Below are positions 27,057-38,666 of a DNA stretch of 64,000 nucleotides, piece after piece (positions within the stretch are counted from its first letter, which is position 1; every line of letters starts with the position of its first letter). The notes beneath the pieces are model-generated. The model was not told the origin of the DNA. It searched no databases and was given only the letters and a program-made list of their open reading frames with translations. The position numbers and the translations under genes are program-made. The DNA is from Nesterenkonia sp. F (GTDB taxonomy: Bacteria; Actinomycetota; Actinomycetes; Actinomycetales; Micrococcaceae), in contig NZ_AFRW01000095.1 in the NCBI RefSeq assembly GCF_000220985.1, positions 1 through 64,000 on the forward strand, given 5' to 3'.

Positions 27057-28199
27057 ATGACTGCGAATCCTGAGACCACCACTGCGAACCCGAACACCCA
27101 GGCCCTCTCCGACCTCGGGGTCTCGATCTGGCTGGACGACCTCTCCCGCGAGCGGCTCAACACGGGCGAGCTGCCCACGCTGATCGCCGGGCGGAACGTG
27201 GTCGGCGTGACCACCAATCCGACCATCTTCGAGAACGCCCTGAAGAACGGCGAGGCCTACGAGCAGCAGCTCACCGAGCTGGCCTCCGCCGGCGCCGATG
27301 CCGAGAAGGCCGTCTTCGAGATCACCACCGACGACGTCCGCGAGGCCTGCGACGTCTTCGCCGACGTGCACTCCGCCACCGACGGCGTCGACGGCCGGGT
27401 CTCCATCGAGGTCGACCCGCGTCTGGCCCGCGACACCGAGGGCACCATCGCCCAGGCTCGTCAGCTGCACGAGGCGATCGGCCGCGAGAACGTGATGATC
27501 AAGATCCCGGCCACCGTCGAAGGCCTGGAGGCCATCTCAACCGTGCTGGCCGACGGCATCAGCGTCAACGTCACGCTGGTCTTCTCGCTGGAGCGCTACC
27601 GCGCGGTCATCAACGCCTTCATGCTGGGCCTGGAGAAGGCCCTGGAGAACGGCCACGACATCTCCCGCATCCACTCGGTGGCGTCCTTCTTCGTCTCCCG
27701 CGTGGACGCCGAGGTCGACAAGCGGCTGGAGCTCGCCTCCGAGGAGGGCAAGCAGGACGCCGCGTCGCTGCGCAGCCAGGCCGCCATCGCCAACGCGCGG
27801 CTGGCCCACCAGATCGCCGGGGAGTCCTTCAGCTCCGAGCGTTGGAAGGCCCTCGCCGACCGCGGCGGCCACCCGCAGCGTCTGCTGCTCGCCTCCACCG
27901 GCACCAAGGACCCGAACCTCTCGGACACCCTCTACGTGACCGAGCTGGCCGGCGCCGGGGTGGTCAACACCATGCCGGAGAAGACGCTGGAGGCGCTGGC
28001 CGACCACGGCACCGTCGACGGCGACACCCTCTCCGACACCTACGTGGAGGCCAACCGCGTCCTCGACGGCATCTCCGCGATGGGCATCTCCTACCGCGAG
28101 GTCGTCGACACTCTCGAGGCCGAGGGCGTCGAGAAGTTCGAGAAGTCCTGGGAGGGGCTGCTCGACACGATCACCGAGGGTCTGCGGCGCAACAGCTGA
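27057..28199 (+). CDS. tal: transaldolase
   Basis: A 380-residue TIM-barrel aldolase of the non-oxidative pentose-phosphate branch. It carries [15 protein letters not shown] near the N-terminus, the Schiff-base Lys in [28 protein letters not shown], and [19 protein letters not shown] lies 6 nt before the ATG at 27057. It is the longer, subfamily-2 actinobacterial type. Hairpins flank it on both sides. Confidence 0.97.
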   Translation: MTANPETTTANPNTQALSDLGVSIWLDDLSRERLNTGELPTLIAGRNVVGVTTNPTIFENALKNGEAYEQQLTELASAGADAEKAVFEITTDDVREACDVFADVHSATDGVDGRVSIEVDPRLARDTEGTIAQARQLHEAIGRENVMIKIPATVEGLEAISTVLADGISVNVTLVFSLERYRAVINAFMLGLEKALENGHDISRIHSVASFFVSRVDAEVDKRLELASEEGKQDAASLRSQAAIANARLAHQIAGESFSSERWKALADRGGHPQRLLLASTGTKDPNLSDTLYVTELAGAGVVNTMPEKTLEALADHGTVDGDTLSDTYVEANRVLDGISAMGISYREVVDTLEAEGVEKFEKSWEGLLDTITEGLRRNS

Positions 28200-28210
28200 G
28201 ACGCTGCTGA

Positions 28211-28255
28211 GGATCTCCTGCCGGTGCGCCTGGACCGCGCACCGGCAGGGGATCC
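28211..28255 (+). terminator. strong hairpin between tal and pgi
   Basis: A 19-bp stem (one G-T pair) with a 7-nt loop: GGATCTCCTGCCGGTGCGC pairs with GCGCACCGGCAGGGGATCC. It starts 11 bp after the tal stop. No T-tract follows, so termination may be partial. Confidence 0.65.
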
Positions 28256-28448
28256 TAGGCAAGCGCATTCCCCATGACTTTCCCGAGGTCTGCCCGCCGG
28301 CCCCGGACCGACACGACCTGCGCGGTCCCGCGAGGCCGGACCCGGATCGGACACCGCTCTCCCCCGCCCCGCTGACAGCGGCGGCCCCGCCACGAACGAC
28401 CCGGTCCGTCTCCGCACCGACCGGCCCCGCTTCGAAAGGATGCACACC

Positions 28449-30097
28449 ATGAGTTCGCTCTCCCTGTCCCTGCGCGGCGCCGCGCGGGAGCCGTCGACTC
28501 CGAGGTCCCCGGCCTCGTCGACCACGAGTTCGCCTCCCGCCTGGTCGCGAAGGACCACACCCTGTGGGGCCGCGCCGCGGAGGGCGAGGCCTCGAAGCGT
28601 CTCGGCTGGGTGGCGCTCTTCGACGAGTCCCGCGCCCTGCTGCCGCGCCTCGAGCAGCTCCGCGCCGAGCTCGCCGAGGAGGGGGTGACCCGGGTCGTGC
28701 TGGCCGGCATGGGCGGCTCCTCGCTGGCCCCGGAGGTCATCTGCGCCACCGAAGGCGTGGAACTGACCGTGCTGGACTCCACCGACCCGCAGCACGTCGC
28801 CGCGGTGGTCGCCAAGGACATCGACTCCACGGTGCTGGTGGTCTCCTCGAAGTCCGGGTCCACCGTGGAGACCGACTCGCAGCGACGCATCGTCCAGCAG
28901 GCGATGACCGCCGCCGGCGTCGACCCGCTGCGCCGGACCGTCGTCGTCACCGACCCCGGCTCCCCGCTGGCCGAGCAGTCGGCGGCCGAGGGCGTGCGTG
29001 CGGTCTTCGAGGCCGACCCCACGGTGGGCGGGCGCTACTCGGCGCTCACCGCCTTCGGCCTGGTCCCCTCGGGGCTCGCCGGCGCCGACGTGGCGCGGCT
29101 GCTCGACGACGCCGAGGAGACCGCCGGCGTCCTCGCCGCCGACGACGCCGCCAACCAGGGTCTGCAGCTCGGCGCCGCCATCGGCGGCACGCGGCCGCTG
29201 CGCGACAAGATCGTCGTCGTCGACGCCGGCTCCCCGCTGGTCGGCCTGGGGGCCTGGATCGAGCAGCTGCTCGCCGAGTCCACCGGAAAGGAGGGCACCG
29301 GCCTGCTGCCGGTCATCGTCGCCGACGGAGAGCCTGAGCTGGCCCGCGACGCCGACGACGTGCTCGTCGTCCAGCTCGTCGACCCCGAGGCCGAGGACGA
29401 CGCCTCGGTCGACGGCGACCTCGGCGACACCGTCGCCTCGCCGCACGTGGTGCGCACCGGAGGCAGCCTGGGCGCCCAGTTCGTGCTCTGGGAGGTCGCC
29501 GCCGCGGTGGCGGGCTCGCTGCTCGGCATCAATCCCTTCGACCAGCCCGACGTGGAGTCCGCCAAGGCCGCCGCGCGCGGCCTGCTGGACTCCCCCGCTC
29601 CGCAGGCCGCAGACGCCGTCGTCGACGGTGCCGTGGAGATCCGCATCTCCGGCGACGAGGCGCTGGCCGACGGGGCGACGACCGTCTCCGGCGTGCTCGA
29701 GACGCTGATCGGCCGGATCCCGGAGGCCGGCTACCTGGCCGTGATGGCCTACCTGGACCGCACCTCGGAGACCTCCCTGGAGGAGATCCGGCCGGAGCTG
29801 GCGCAGCGCGCCGGCCGCCCGGTGACCTTCGGCTGGGGCCCGCGCTTCCTGCACTCCACCGGCCAGTTCCACAAGGGCGGCCCGCACGTGGGCGCCTTCC
29901 TGCAGATCACCAGCACGGCCGCCGAGGACGTGGAGGTCCCCGACCGCCCGTTCACGCTGCAGCAGCTCATCGCCGCCCAGGCGGCGGGCGACGCCCAGGT
30001 GCTCGCCGACCACGGCATGCCCGTGGTGCAGCTGCACCTGACCGACCGTGCCGCCGGTCTGCAGCAGATCCTCGACGCCGTCCACTCGCCGTCCTGA
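28449..30097 (+). CDS. pgi: glucose-6-phosphate isomerase (apparent -1 frameshift near the 5' end)
   Basis: Interconverts glucose-6-P and fructose-6-P. From 28610 on the frame encodes GMGGSSLAPEVI, VVSSKSGSTVETD, NPFDQPDVESAKAA and FHKGGPHVGAFL, typical of the actinobacterial Pgi. Upstream, the same frame encodes EVPGLVDHEFASRLVAKDHT with no start codon, while the ATG at 28449 (SSLSLSLRGAARE) is in another frame. One missing base near 28488-28492 (GAGCCGTC for GAGGCCGTC) would join them into a 549-residue protein. GTG 28610 would delete about 54 residues and has no SD. A sequencing error is the simplest explanation. Confidence 0.85.
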
Positions 30098-30110
30098 CCA
30101 GGAGATCCCG

Positions 30111-31754
<1,644 letters not shown>

Positions 31755-31776
31755 GCGCAGACCCTAGGAGACAGCC

Positions 31777-32736
31777 GTGATCGTAGACATCCCCGACACC
31801 ACCACCTCCAAGGTCGCCAAGCAGCTGAATCAGCTGCGCGAGGCCGGAGGCGTCGTCGCCCTGACCCGTGTGCTGACGCTGGTGATCCTCACCTCCGAGG
31901 AGAATGCCGAGCCGGCCATCGAGGCGGCCAATCTGGCCTCCCGCGAGCATCCCTGCCGGATCATCGTGCTGGCCACCGGCGACGCCGGGCGCCGCACCCA
32001 CCTGGACGCACAGATCCGCGTCGGCGGCGACGCCGGGGCCTCCGAGGTCATCGTGCTGCGCGGCTCCGGCGAACTCGCCGAGCACAGCGAGGCCATGGTC
32101 TCGGCGCTGCTGCTGCCGGACGCGCCGATCGTCGCCTGGTGGGCCGACGACATCCCGCCGAAGGTCAGCGAGACCTCCATCGGCCGGCTGGCCCACCGAC
32201 GCATCACCGACACGGCGAAGGATCCGCGCCCGCTGCAGGCGCTGCGCACGCTCGCCGCGAGCTACACCGACGGCGACTCGGACCTCGCCTGGACTCGGCT
32301 CACCGGCTGGCGCGTCCAGCTGGCCAGCATCCTGGACACCCTCGACCCTGCGTCGATCACCGAGGTGACCGTCGAGACCGCCCCGGAGCTGCCCAGTGCG
32401 GCGCTGCTGGCCTCCTGGCTGCAGCGCTCCCTGCGGGTTCCGGTGACCCTGCGCCGCGACGAGGTCGGACGCTTCCAGGCGCTCTCCGCGGTGCGGCTGC
32501 ACACCCCCGACGGCGATGTCGTCCTCTCCCGGCCGCATGGCGACATCGCCGATCTGCACCTGCCCGACGTGCCGGTGCAGCGGGTGCCCCTGCCGCTGCG
32601 CACGCTGGAGGACTGCCTGGCCGAGGAGCTCCGTCGGCTCGACGCCGACGAGGTCTTCGGCGAGGTCCTCACCCGAGGGCTGGCCGACACCGATCTGGCA
32701 GACTGCCTCGAACAGTCTCCGCGGGTCGCCGGCTGA
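31777..32736 (+). CDS. opcA: glucose-6-phosphate dehydrogenase assembly protein OpcA
   Basis: A 319-residue soluble protein needed for active G6PDH in cyanobacteria and actinobacteria. Recognised by position between zwf and pgl and by family segments HPCRIIVLATGDAG, LPDAPIVAWWADDIP, and RRITDTAKDP. GTG start at 31777 with TAGGAGAC 5 nt upstream. It is 22 bp downstream of zwf in the same operon. Confidence 0.94.
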   Translation: MIVDIPDTTTSKVAKQLNQLREAGGVVALTRVLTLVILTSEENAEPAIEAANLASREHPCRIIVLATGDAGRRTHLDAQIRVGGDAGASEVIVLRGSGELAEHSEAMVSALLLPDAPIVAWWADDIPPKVSETSIGRLAHRRITDTAKDPRPLQALRTLAASYTDGDSDLAWTRLTGWRVQLASILDTLDPASITEVTVETAPELPSAALLASWLQRSLRVPVTLRRDEVGRFQALSAVRLHTPDGDVVLSRPHGDIADLHLPDVPVQRVPLPLRTLEDCLAEELRRLDADEVFGEVLTRGLADTDLADCLEQSPRVAG

Positions 32737-32834
32737 CCCGTCCGGCGGCGCGGGCAGCCGGAATCCGCCGGCCCGTCCGGCCGACCCCGCCGACCCTCGC
32801 CGACCCTCGCCGACCGTCGAACAGGAGCGACTGC

Positions 32835-33623
32835 ATGATGATCCAGGTCGACACCGACCTTCCCGCACCCCGGATCGAGATCTTCGCCGACAAGGACGCG
32901 CTCTGCGCGTCCGTCGCCGAACGGCTCGTCGAGCTGCTGCGCAGCACCGTCGAGGCCGACGGTGTCGCACATGTCGCCCTGACCGGGGGCGGCGCAGGCA
33001 TCGGCACGCTCGCGGCGGTCTCCGAGCTGCTGCGCGGCGACGCCTCCGCCGCCCCCGACTGGCGGGCCGTCCACTTCTGGTGGGGCGACGAGCGGCTGCT
33101 GCCGGCCGGCGACGCCGAGCGCAACGCGCAGCAGGCCCACGAGGCCCTGCTCGAGGAGCTGATCCGCGAGCACGGGCTTCCGGAGGCGAACGTCCATCCG
33201 ATGGCCGCGGCCGAGCAGACCGGCTCCCCGGACGAGGGCGCCGAGCGCTACGCCGCCGAGCTGGCCTCCCATGCCGCCGCCGGCGCGGCGCTCCCGGAAT
33301 TCGCCGTCGTGCTGCTCGGCGTCGGGCCCGACGGCCATGTCGCCAGCCTCTTCCCCGGCCGCGACGCGCTGGCGACGACCGGACGGAGCACAGTCGGCGA
33401 GCACGACTCGCCCAAGCCGCCGCCCGCGCGGATCTCGCTGACCTTCGACGCGATCCACTCCGCCCGCCGGGTGTGGACCGTCGTCGCCGGCGCCGACAAG
33501 GCCGAGGCGGTCGGCCGCGCCTTCGAGGAGGCGACGCCGGTCGAGGAGATCCCCGCGAAGAAGGCCCGCGGCGCTGAGGAGACGATCTGGCACGTCGACG
33601 CCGCGGCCGCCGAACGCCTCTGA
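32835..33623 (+). CDS. pgl: 6-phosphogluconolactonase
   Basis: A 262-residue enzyme hydrolysing 6-phosphogluconolactone, the step after Zwf. Motifs: VALTGGGAGIGTL, HFWWGDERLLPAGDAERNA and VVLLGVGPDGHVASLFPG. The ATG at 32835 (rather than the adjacent 32838) is 7 nt after AGGAG. The 98-bp gap from opcA contains three copies of a CGCCGACCCT-like 10-mer (32789-32818). Last gene of the operon, followed by a bidirectional terminator. Confidence 0.95.
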   Translation: MMIQVDTDLPAPRIEIFADKDALCASVAERLVELLRSTVEADGVAHVALTGGGAGIGTLAAVSELLRGDASAAPDWRAVHFWWGDERLLPAGDAERNAQQAHEALLEELIREHGLPEANVHPMAAAEQTGSPDEGAERYAAELASHAAAGAALPEFAVVLLGVGPDGHVASLFPGRDALATTGRSTVGEHDSPKPPPARISLTFDAIHSARRVWTVVAGADKAEAVGRAFEEATPVEEIPAKKARGAEETIWHVDAAAAERL

Positions 33624-33670
33624 CGCCGGCGGCCCGGCTTCAGCGATCCGGACCTCTCCGACGATCGCGG

Positions 33671-33732
33671 CCCGGACACGACGAGGGCCCTCCTGCTCCG
33701 GATGGAGCGGGAGGGCCCTCGCCGTGTCCGGG
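33671..33732. terminator. bidirectional terminator between pgl and secG
   Basis: A very long hairpin of about 28 bp with a single mismatch and a 4-nt loop (arms contain CGAGGGCCCTC and GAGGGCCCTCG), centred between two convergent genes. Near-symmetric, so it can work both ways. Confidence 0.85.
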
Positions 33733-33770
33733 CGGTCTCGGGGTCGAGACCGTCGCCGGCGGGCAGCGGC

Positions 33771-34022
33771 TCAGGCGTCGACGTTCACGCCGATGAGCAG
33801 CCCCAGGGTGAGGATGATCAGCCCCCAGAGCACACCCAGCGTGATCGTCAGCCGGTTCAGATTCCGCTCGGCGACGCCGGAGGCCCCGAGCGAGGACGTC
33901 ACGCCGCCGCCGAACATGTCGGACATGCCCCCGCCGCGTCCCTTGTGCAGCAGGATCAGCATGATCAGCAGCAGGCTGATCACGGCCAGGGCGACCTGGA
34001 GTGTGATGGTCAGTAGAGACAC
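33771..34022 (-). CDS. secG: preprotein translocase subunit SecG
   Basis: An 83-residue inner-membrane subunit of SecYEG. It has two hydrophobic segments (about 6-25 and 60-80) separated by the cytosolic loop LLHKGRGGGMSDMFGGG, which is diagnostic. GTG start at 34022 with AAAGGTC upstream. It follows tpiA in the gap-pgk-tpiA-secG order conserved in actinobacteria. Confidence 0.94.
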   Translation of the reverse strand: MSLLTITLQVALAVISLLLIMLILLHKGRGGGMSDMFGGGVTSSLGASGVAERNLNRLTITLGVLWGLIILTLGLLIGVNVDA

Positions 34023-34070
34023 GGCGACCTTTCGTCGACGGCGGGCAGGTCAGCAGATACCAGGATAATC

Positions 34071-34886
34071 CTAGTCGGTGACCAGATGCTTCTCGAACGT
34101 GGCGATCTTGGCGAACTCCTCGGCATCCAGACTCGCTCCGCCGACCAGCGCGCCGTCGACGTCCGCCCCGGCCAGGATGGAGGCGACGTTCTTCGACTTC
34201 ACCGAACCGCCGTAGAGCAGACGGACGCCGTCGGCGAACTCGGCCGAGTACGTCGAGGACAGGTGCTTCCGGATCGCCTCGGCCATCTCCTGGGCGTCCT
34301 CCGGACCGGCGACCTCGCCGGTGCCGATGGCCCAGACCGGCTCGTAGGCGATGACCAGCTCGCCCAGCTCCTCGGCGGAGAGGCCCTCCAGGGCGCCGTC
34401 CACCTGCTGCAGCGTGTGGGCGACGTGCTCGCCGGCCGTGCGGACGTCGAGGCCCTCCCCGACACAGAGCACGGGCGCCAGTCCGTGGCGCAGCGCCGCG
34501 CGGATCTTGCTGTTGACCGTCGCGTCGGTCTCGCCGTGGATCTCCCGCCGCTCGGAGTGGCCGATCAGCACCTGCGAGCAGCCCAGCTTGTCCAGGAACT
34601 GCCCGGAGATGTCACCGGTGAAGGCGCCGGAGTCCTGGTCGGAGAGGTCCTGGGCGCCGTACTCCACCGCGAGCTTGTCCCCGGCGACCAGCGTCTGGAC
34701 GCCGCGCAGATCGGTGAACGGCGGGAAGACCGAGACCTGGACCCGCTCGTAGTCGTGGCCGGCGTCGTCGAGCGTCCAGGCCAGCTTCTGGACCAGTGCG
34801 ATCGCCTGCATGTGGTCCATGGTCATCTTCCAGTTGCCCGCGATCAGCGGGCGACGGACGAACTGTCCGTCCTTCTGTGCAGTCAT
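34071..34886 (-). CDS. tpiA: triosephosphate isomerase
   Basis: A 271-residue TIM barrel interconverting DHAP and glyceraldehyde-3-P. Motifs: AGNWKM with the catalytic Lys, IGHSERR with the catalytic His, [11 protein letters not shown] with the catalytic Glu, and LYGGSVKS phosphate loop. It lies 30 bp after pgk on the same strand. GGAAGGAA lies upstream of the ATG at a longish spacing of about 11 nt. Confidence 0.97.
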   Translation of the reverse strand: MTAQKDGQFVRRPLIAGNWKMTMDHMQAIALVQKLAWTLDDAGHDYERVQVSVFPPFTDLRGVQTLVAGDKLAVEYGAQDLSDQDSGAFTGDISGQFLDKLGCSQVLIGHSERREIHGETDATVNSKIRAALRHGLAPVLCVGEGLDVRTAGEHVAHTLQQVDGALEGLSAEELGELVIAYEPVWAIGTGEVAGPEDAQEMAEAIRKHLSSTYSAEFADGVRLLYGGSVKSKNVASILAGADVDGALVGGASLDAEEFAKIATFEKHLVTD

Positions 34887-34916
34887 GGGGTCTGCCGTTC
34901 CTTCCGTGGGGTTCCG

Positions 34917-36149
34917 TCAGCCGGCCAGGGCGTCGACGCCCGGCAGCTCCTTGCCTTCCAGGTACTCCAGCGAAGCGCCGCCGCCGGTGGAGATATGGCC
35001 GAAGGCGGCCTCGTCGAAGCCGAGCCCGCGCACTGCGGCCGCGGAGTCGCCGCCGCCGACGACGGTGAAGCCCTCGGCCTCCGTCAGCGCCTGCGCCACC
35101 GTCGCGGTGCCGGCGGCGAAGGCCTCCATCTCGAAGACGCCCATCGGGCCGTTCCAGAACACGGTGTTCGACGCCGCGATCTCGGCGGCGAAGGCCGCGG
35201 CCGAAGCCGGACCGATGTCCAGCCCCAGGGCCTTCTCCCCGTGGGCGCCGGACTCCAGCGCGTCGACGGCCAGCACCTCGTGCTCGGCGTCCGCGGCGAA
35301 GGCCGAGGCCATCACGACGTCGGTGGGCAGCACGATCCGGCACTCCAGGCGCTCGGCCTCGGCGAGGAAGCCCCGCACCGTCTCCAGCTGGCCCTCCTCG
35401 ACCAGCGAGGACCCGATGCCGTATCCCTGGGCCTTGAGGAAGGTGAAGACCATGCCGCCGCCGATCAGCAGCGTGTCCGCCCGGCTCATCAGGTTCTCGA
35501 TGACCGCCAGCTTGTCCGAGACCTTCGAGCCGCCGAGGACCACGGTGTAGGGCCGCTGCGGCTCCTCGGTGAGCCGCTTGAGCACCACGAGCTCGTCGCG
35601 GACGAGGTCGCCCTGATAGCTGGGCAGCTCGCCGGTGATGTCCACGACGGAGGCGTGGCGGCGATGCACCGCGCCGAAGGCGTCGCCGACGTAGGCGCCG
35701 TCCTCGCCGACCAGGCCGGCGAGCTCACCGGCCAGTGCGGCGCGCTCGGCGTCGTCCTTCGAGGTCTCGCGCGGGTCGAAGCGCACGTTCTCCAGCACCA
35801 GGATCTCGCCGTCGGCGAGGTCGGCGGCCTGGCTGCGGGCGCTCTCGCCCACCAGGTCGTGGGCGCGGCGCACCGGCGTCTCGGTCAGCTCGGCCATCCG
35901 GTCGGCGACCGGCCCGAGGGAGAACTGCGGGTCCACCTGCCCCTTCGGGCGGCCGAGATGGGCGGCGACGACGACGCGGGCGCCGGCGGCGGTGAGCTTC
36001 TCCAGGACCGGCAGCGAGGCGCGGATGCGGCCGTCGTCGGTGACGGTGGTCCCGTCCAGCGGCACGTTGAGGTCCGATCGGACCAGCACGCGGCGGCCGG
36101 AGACGCCGTCGGCCAGCAGGGCATCGAGTGTGTTGGTGGAGGCTGTCAT
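34917..36149 (-). CDS. pgk: phosphoglycerate kinase
   Basis: A 410-residue two-domain kinase. N-domain: [11 protein letters not shown] and [10 protein letters not shown]; hinge and C-domain: [30 protein letters not shown] and [11 protein letters not shown]. The ATG at 36149 is preferred to an in-frame GTG at 36158, because TACTGT lies 7 nt before it, the leaderless geometry seen repeatedly here. Forms an operon with tpiA and probably secG. Confidence 0.97.
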   Translation of the reverse strand: MTASTNTLDALLADGVSGRRVLVRSDLNVPLDGTTVTDDGRIRASLPVLEKLTAAGARVVVAAHLGRPKGQVDPQFSLGPVADRMAELTETPVRRAHDLVGESARSQAADLADGEILVLENVRFDPRETSKDDAERAALAGELAGLVGEDGAYVGDAFGAVHRRHASVVDITGELPSYQGDLVRDELVVLKRLTEEPQRPYTVVLGGSKVSDKLAVIENLMSRADTLLIGGGMVFTFLKAQGYGIGSSLVEEGQLETVRGFLAEAERLECRIVLPTDVVMASAFAADAEHEVLAVDALESGAHGEKALGLDIGPASAAAFAAEIAASNTVFWNGPMGVFEMEAFAAGTATVAQALTEAEGFTVVGGGDSAAAVRGLGFDEAAFGHISTGGGASLEYLEGKELPGVDALAG

Positions 36150-36156
36150 GGAGTTC

Positions 36157-36162
36157 ACAGTA
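36157..36162 (-). promoter_or_regulatory. -10 element for pgk (leaderless)
   Basis: TACTGT on the minus strand, 7 nt before ATG 36149. It overlaps the alternative GTG codon, arguing against that start. Confidence 0.5.
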
Positions 36163-36294
36163 CCAATCGTCGCTGGGGGTTCGTCCGTGGTCGCGGCGAG
36201 TCCGCACGGTGGCGGAGGGACGCGCGCGGGGCCGTCCGCGGCGCCCTCGGCGCCGCCGGTCGACGACCGCCGCTCCGTCGCGCCGTCGCACGCG

Positions 36295-36343
36295 CGAGGC
36301 CCCGCCCCGTCCGCGCCGGCGGCGCAGTCGGGACGGGGCCTCG
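36295..36343 (-). terminator. terminator of gap
   Basis: Nine base pairs CGAGGCCCC/GGGGCCTCG plus an inner GTCC/GGAC, lying 43 bp after the gap stop. It separates gap from the pgk promoter. Confidence 0.6.
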
Positions 36344-36385
36344 TCGCCGGGTCGAGGAGCCGGGGCGGGCCGGCTCAGCGCCGAC

Positions 36386-37396
36386 TCAGAGCTGGGCGCC
36401 GATGTACGAGGTCATCGCCACCAGGCGCGAGCTGTAGCCGTGCTCGTTGTCGTACCAGGAGACGACCTTGACCTGGTTGCCGATGACCTTGGTCAGCGGC
36501 GCGTCGTAGATCGAGGCGTGCGAGTCGCCGACGATGTCCGAGGAGACGATCGGGTCCTCGTTGTAGGACAGCACGCCGGCCAGCTCGCCCTCGGCGGCCT
36601 TCTGGAAGGCGGCGTTGACCTGCTCGGCGGTCACGCCGTCCTTCTCCACGGTGACCGTCAGGTCGGTGGCCGATCCGGTGATGACCGGCACGCGGATGGC
36701 GTAGCCGTCCAGCTTGCCGTCGACGGCGGGCAGCACCTCGCCGATGGCGGCGGCCGCACCGGTCGAGGTCGGCACGAGATTGTTCGCGGCCGCACGGGCG
36801 CGGCGGGCGTCCTTGTGCGGGGCGTCGTGCAGGCGCTGGTCGCCGGTGTAGGCGTGGACCGTGGTCATCAGGCCCTCGACGATGCCGAACTCGTCGTGCA
36901 GGACCTTCGCCAGCGGCGCGAGGCAGTTGGTGGTGCAGGATGCGTTGGAGACCACGGTGTGGTTCGCGGCGTCGAAGGTGTCCTCGTTGATGCCCATCAC
37001 CAGCGTGGCGTCGACGCCCTTGGCCGGTGCGGAGATGACGACCTTCTTGGCTCCGGCCTCGACGTGCTTGCTCGCGGCCTCCTTGGAGGCGAACAGGCCG
37101 GTGCACTCCAGCACGATGTCGACGTCGAGCTCGCCCCACGGCAGGTCGGCCGGGTCCTTCTCGGAGAGCAGCTTCACACGGCGCTCTCCGGCGACGAGGG
37201 TGTCGCCGTCCAGCGAGACGTCCTTCGGGTATCGGCCCATCACCGAGTCGTACTTGGTGAGGTTGACCAGGTCCGCAGGGCTGGTCAGGTCGTTGATGGC
37301 CACCAGCTCCAGGTCGTCGTAGCCCTGGTCCTCCAGCACGCGCAGCACGTTGCGGCCGATGCGTCCAAAACCGTTGATCGCGATCTTCGTCGCCAT
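36386..37396 (-). CDS. gap: glyceraldehyde-3-phosphate dehydrogenase
   Basis: A 336-residue type I enzyme. NAD fold INGFGRIGRN at the N-terminus; AINDLT suggests NAD specificity; SNASCTTNC holds the catalytic Cys154; GLMTTVHAYTGDQ and SWYDNEHGYSSR close the active site. The ATG at 37396 has AAGGAAGG about 7 nt upstream. It is separated from pgk by a terminator, so expression is probably independent of the pgk operon. Confidence 0.97.
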   Translation of the reverse strand: MATKIAINGFGRIGRNVLRVLEDQGYDDLELVAINDLTSPADLVNLTKYDSVMGRYPKDVSLDGDTLVAGERRVKLLSEKDPADLPWGELDVDIVLECTGLFASKEAASKHVEAGAKKVVISAPAKGVDATLVMGINEDTFDAANHTVVSNASCTTNCLAPLAKVLHDEFGIVEGLMTTVHAYTGDQRLHDAPHKDARRARAAANNLVPTSTGAAAAIGEVLPAVDGKLDGYAIRVPVITGSATDLTVTVEKDGVTAEQVNAAFQKAAEGELAGVLSYNEDPIVSSDIVGDSHASIYDAPLTKVIGNQVKVVSWYDNEHGYSSRLVAMTSYIGAQL

Positions 37397-37834
37397 GGGT
37401 TCCCTTCCTTGACTTCTCCGTCCGCCGGTCCGGCGGGCCGGTCGGATGATCCTGCGCACCGTGGCCGCAGACCCCTGGAAAGCACGAAGGGGACCAGCAG
37501 CCCGACGCAGGTCGTGGCCGCTGACCCCCAACAACTTCCTTGTTCTCAGGATGTCTGCAGAACGCAGTGTTCGATTATCAGCTCACATTCTCGCACATCT
37601 CGTCGGGCGATGCCCGGCCCGAGGTCCGCGGCATGTCCGGGATCTCACCCCGGAGTCCGCCGCCGGACCGCCCGGTCGGGCGGGTCCCGCCCGGCGCGAG
37701 CCGAGGACGCCGGATCCCCTGGGATCCGACGCCCTCGATGCGCGGCGCGGCCGCGCTGCGGAGCGTCGACGCACTCACAGGTGCGGCGCGGCCGCTCCGG
37801 TCACGCGCGGCTCACTGAACCGTCAGCGTCTCGC
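37397..37834. other. 438-bp gap upstream of gap and downstream of sodA
   Basis: Contains a candidate gap -10 box GATAAT (37574-37579, minus), implying a long leader of about 170 nt. A short palindromic hairpin CGGATCC/GGATCCG (about 37711-37728) may help end sodA transcription. Minus-strand reading frames here have no family resemblance. Nothing else is recognised. Confidence 0.45.
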
Positions 37835-38458
37835 TCACGGAGTGATCAGCTGCGAGGCGCCCGAGCGGGCGGCCTCGAAGCGGCGGGCCACGTCCTCCCA
37901 GTTCGCGATGTTCCAGAAGGCCTTGACGTAGTCCGGCTTCACGTTCTGGTAGTCCAGGTAGAAGGCGTGCTCCCACATGTCCAGCATCAGCAGCGGGGTG
38001 GTCGCCACCGGGACGCCGTTCTGCTGGTCGTAGAACTGCTCGACGAGCAGGTTGCCGCCGATCGGCTCGTAGGCCAGGATCGCCCAGCCCGAGCCCTGGA
38101 TGGTCAGTGCGGCCTGGGTGAACTGCTGCTGGAACTTCTCGAAGGAGCCGAAGTGCTCGTCGATCGCGGCGGCCAGCTCGCCCTCCGGACGGTCCGGGCC
38201 CTCCGGGGACAGATTCTTCCAGAAGATGGAGTGGTTGGTGTGGCCGCCCAGGTTGAACTGGAGGTCCTTCAGCAGCTTCGGCACATTGCCGTACTCGCCC
38301 TTCTCGCGAGCCTCGGCCAGCTGCTCCAGCGCGGTGTTGGCGCCCTTGACGTAGGTGGCGTGGTGCTTGGAGTGGTGGAGCTCCATGATCCGCGCGGAGA
38401 TGTGGGGCTCCAGCGCGGAGTAGTCGTAGTCGAGCTCAGGAAGGGTGTACTCAGCCAA
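37835..38458 (-). CDS. sodA: superoxide dismutase (Mn/Fe type)
   Basis: A 207-residue cytosolic enzyme. Metal ligands are in [21 protein letters not shown] and [23 protein letters not shown] is the core strand. The start codon is TTG at 38458, set 6 nt after a strong AGGAGG; no ATG or GTG fits. The 5' leader carries a 10-bp hairpin. Located between whiA and gap, as in other Micrococcaceae. Confidence 0.96.
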   Translation of the reverse strand: MAEYTLPELDYDYSALEPHISARIMELHHSKHHATYVKGANTALEQLAEAREKGEYGNVPKLLKDLQFNLGGHTNHSIFWKNLSPEGPDRPEGELAAAIDEHFGSFEKFQQQFTQAALTIQGSGWAILAYEPIGGNLLVEQFYDQQNGVPVATTPLLMLDMWEHAFYLDYQNVKPDYVKAFWNIANWEDVARRFEAARSGASQLITP

Positions 38459-38483
38459 AATATCCTCCTAGTGACGATGGTCC

Positions 38484-38518
38484 TCGAGGTCGGCTCGAGC
38501 GGACGTCTCCGACCTCGA
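38484..38518 (-). promoter_or_regulatory. hairpin in the sodA leader
   Basis: TCGAGGTCGG and CCGACCTCGA form a perfect 10-bp stem with a 15-nt loop, between the candidate -10 (38527-38532) and the SD. It could regulate translation or stability. Confidence 0.45.
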
Positions 38519-38526
38519 CCGCGTTC

Positions 38527-38532
38527 ATCCTA
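38527..38532 (-). promoter_or_regulatory. candidate -10 element for sodA
   Basis: TAGGAT on the minus strand; predicted leader about 60 nt, including the hairpin at 38484-38518. Confidence 0.4.
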
Positions 38533-38666
38533 TGCCCGCCCGGGGACCCGGGTGAAGGTCTGCGGCGGAGATGGCCCGCAGTGTTCACCATGGGAGGAAA
38601 ACATGACGTCCCTGCGACGAACTATGACGTCGCCCCAGGTCACCAGGACGGTCGCACGACCGCGCC

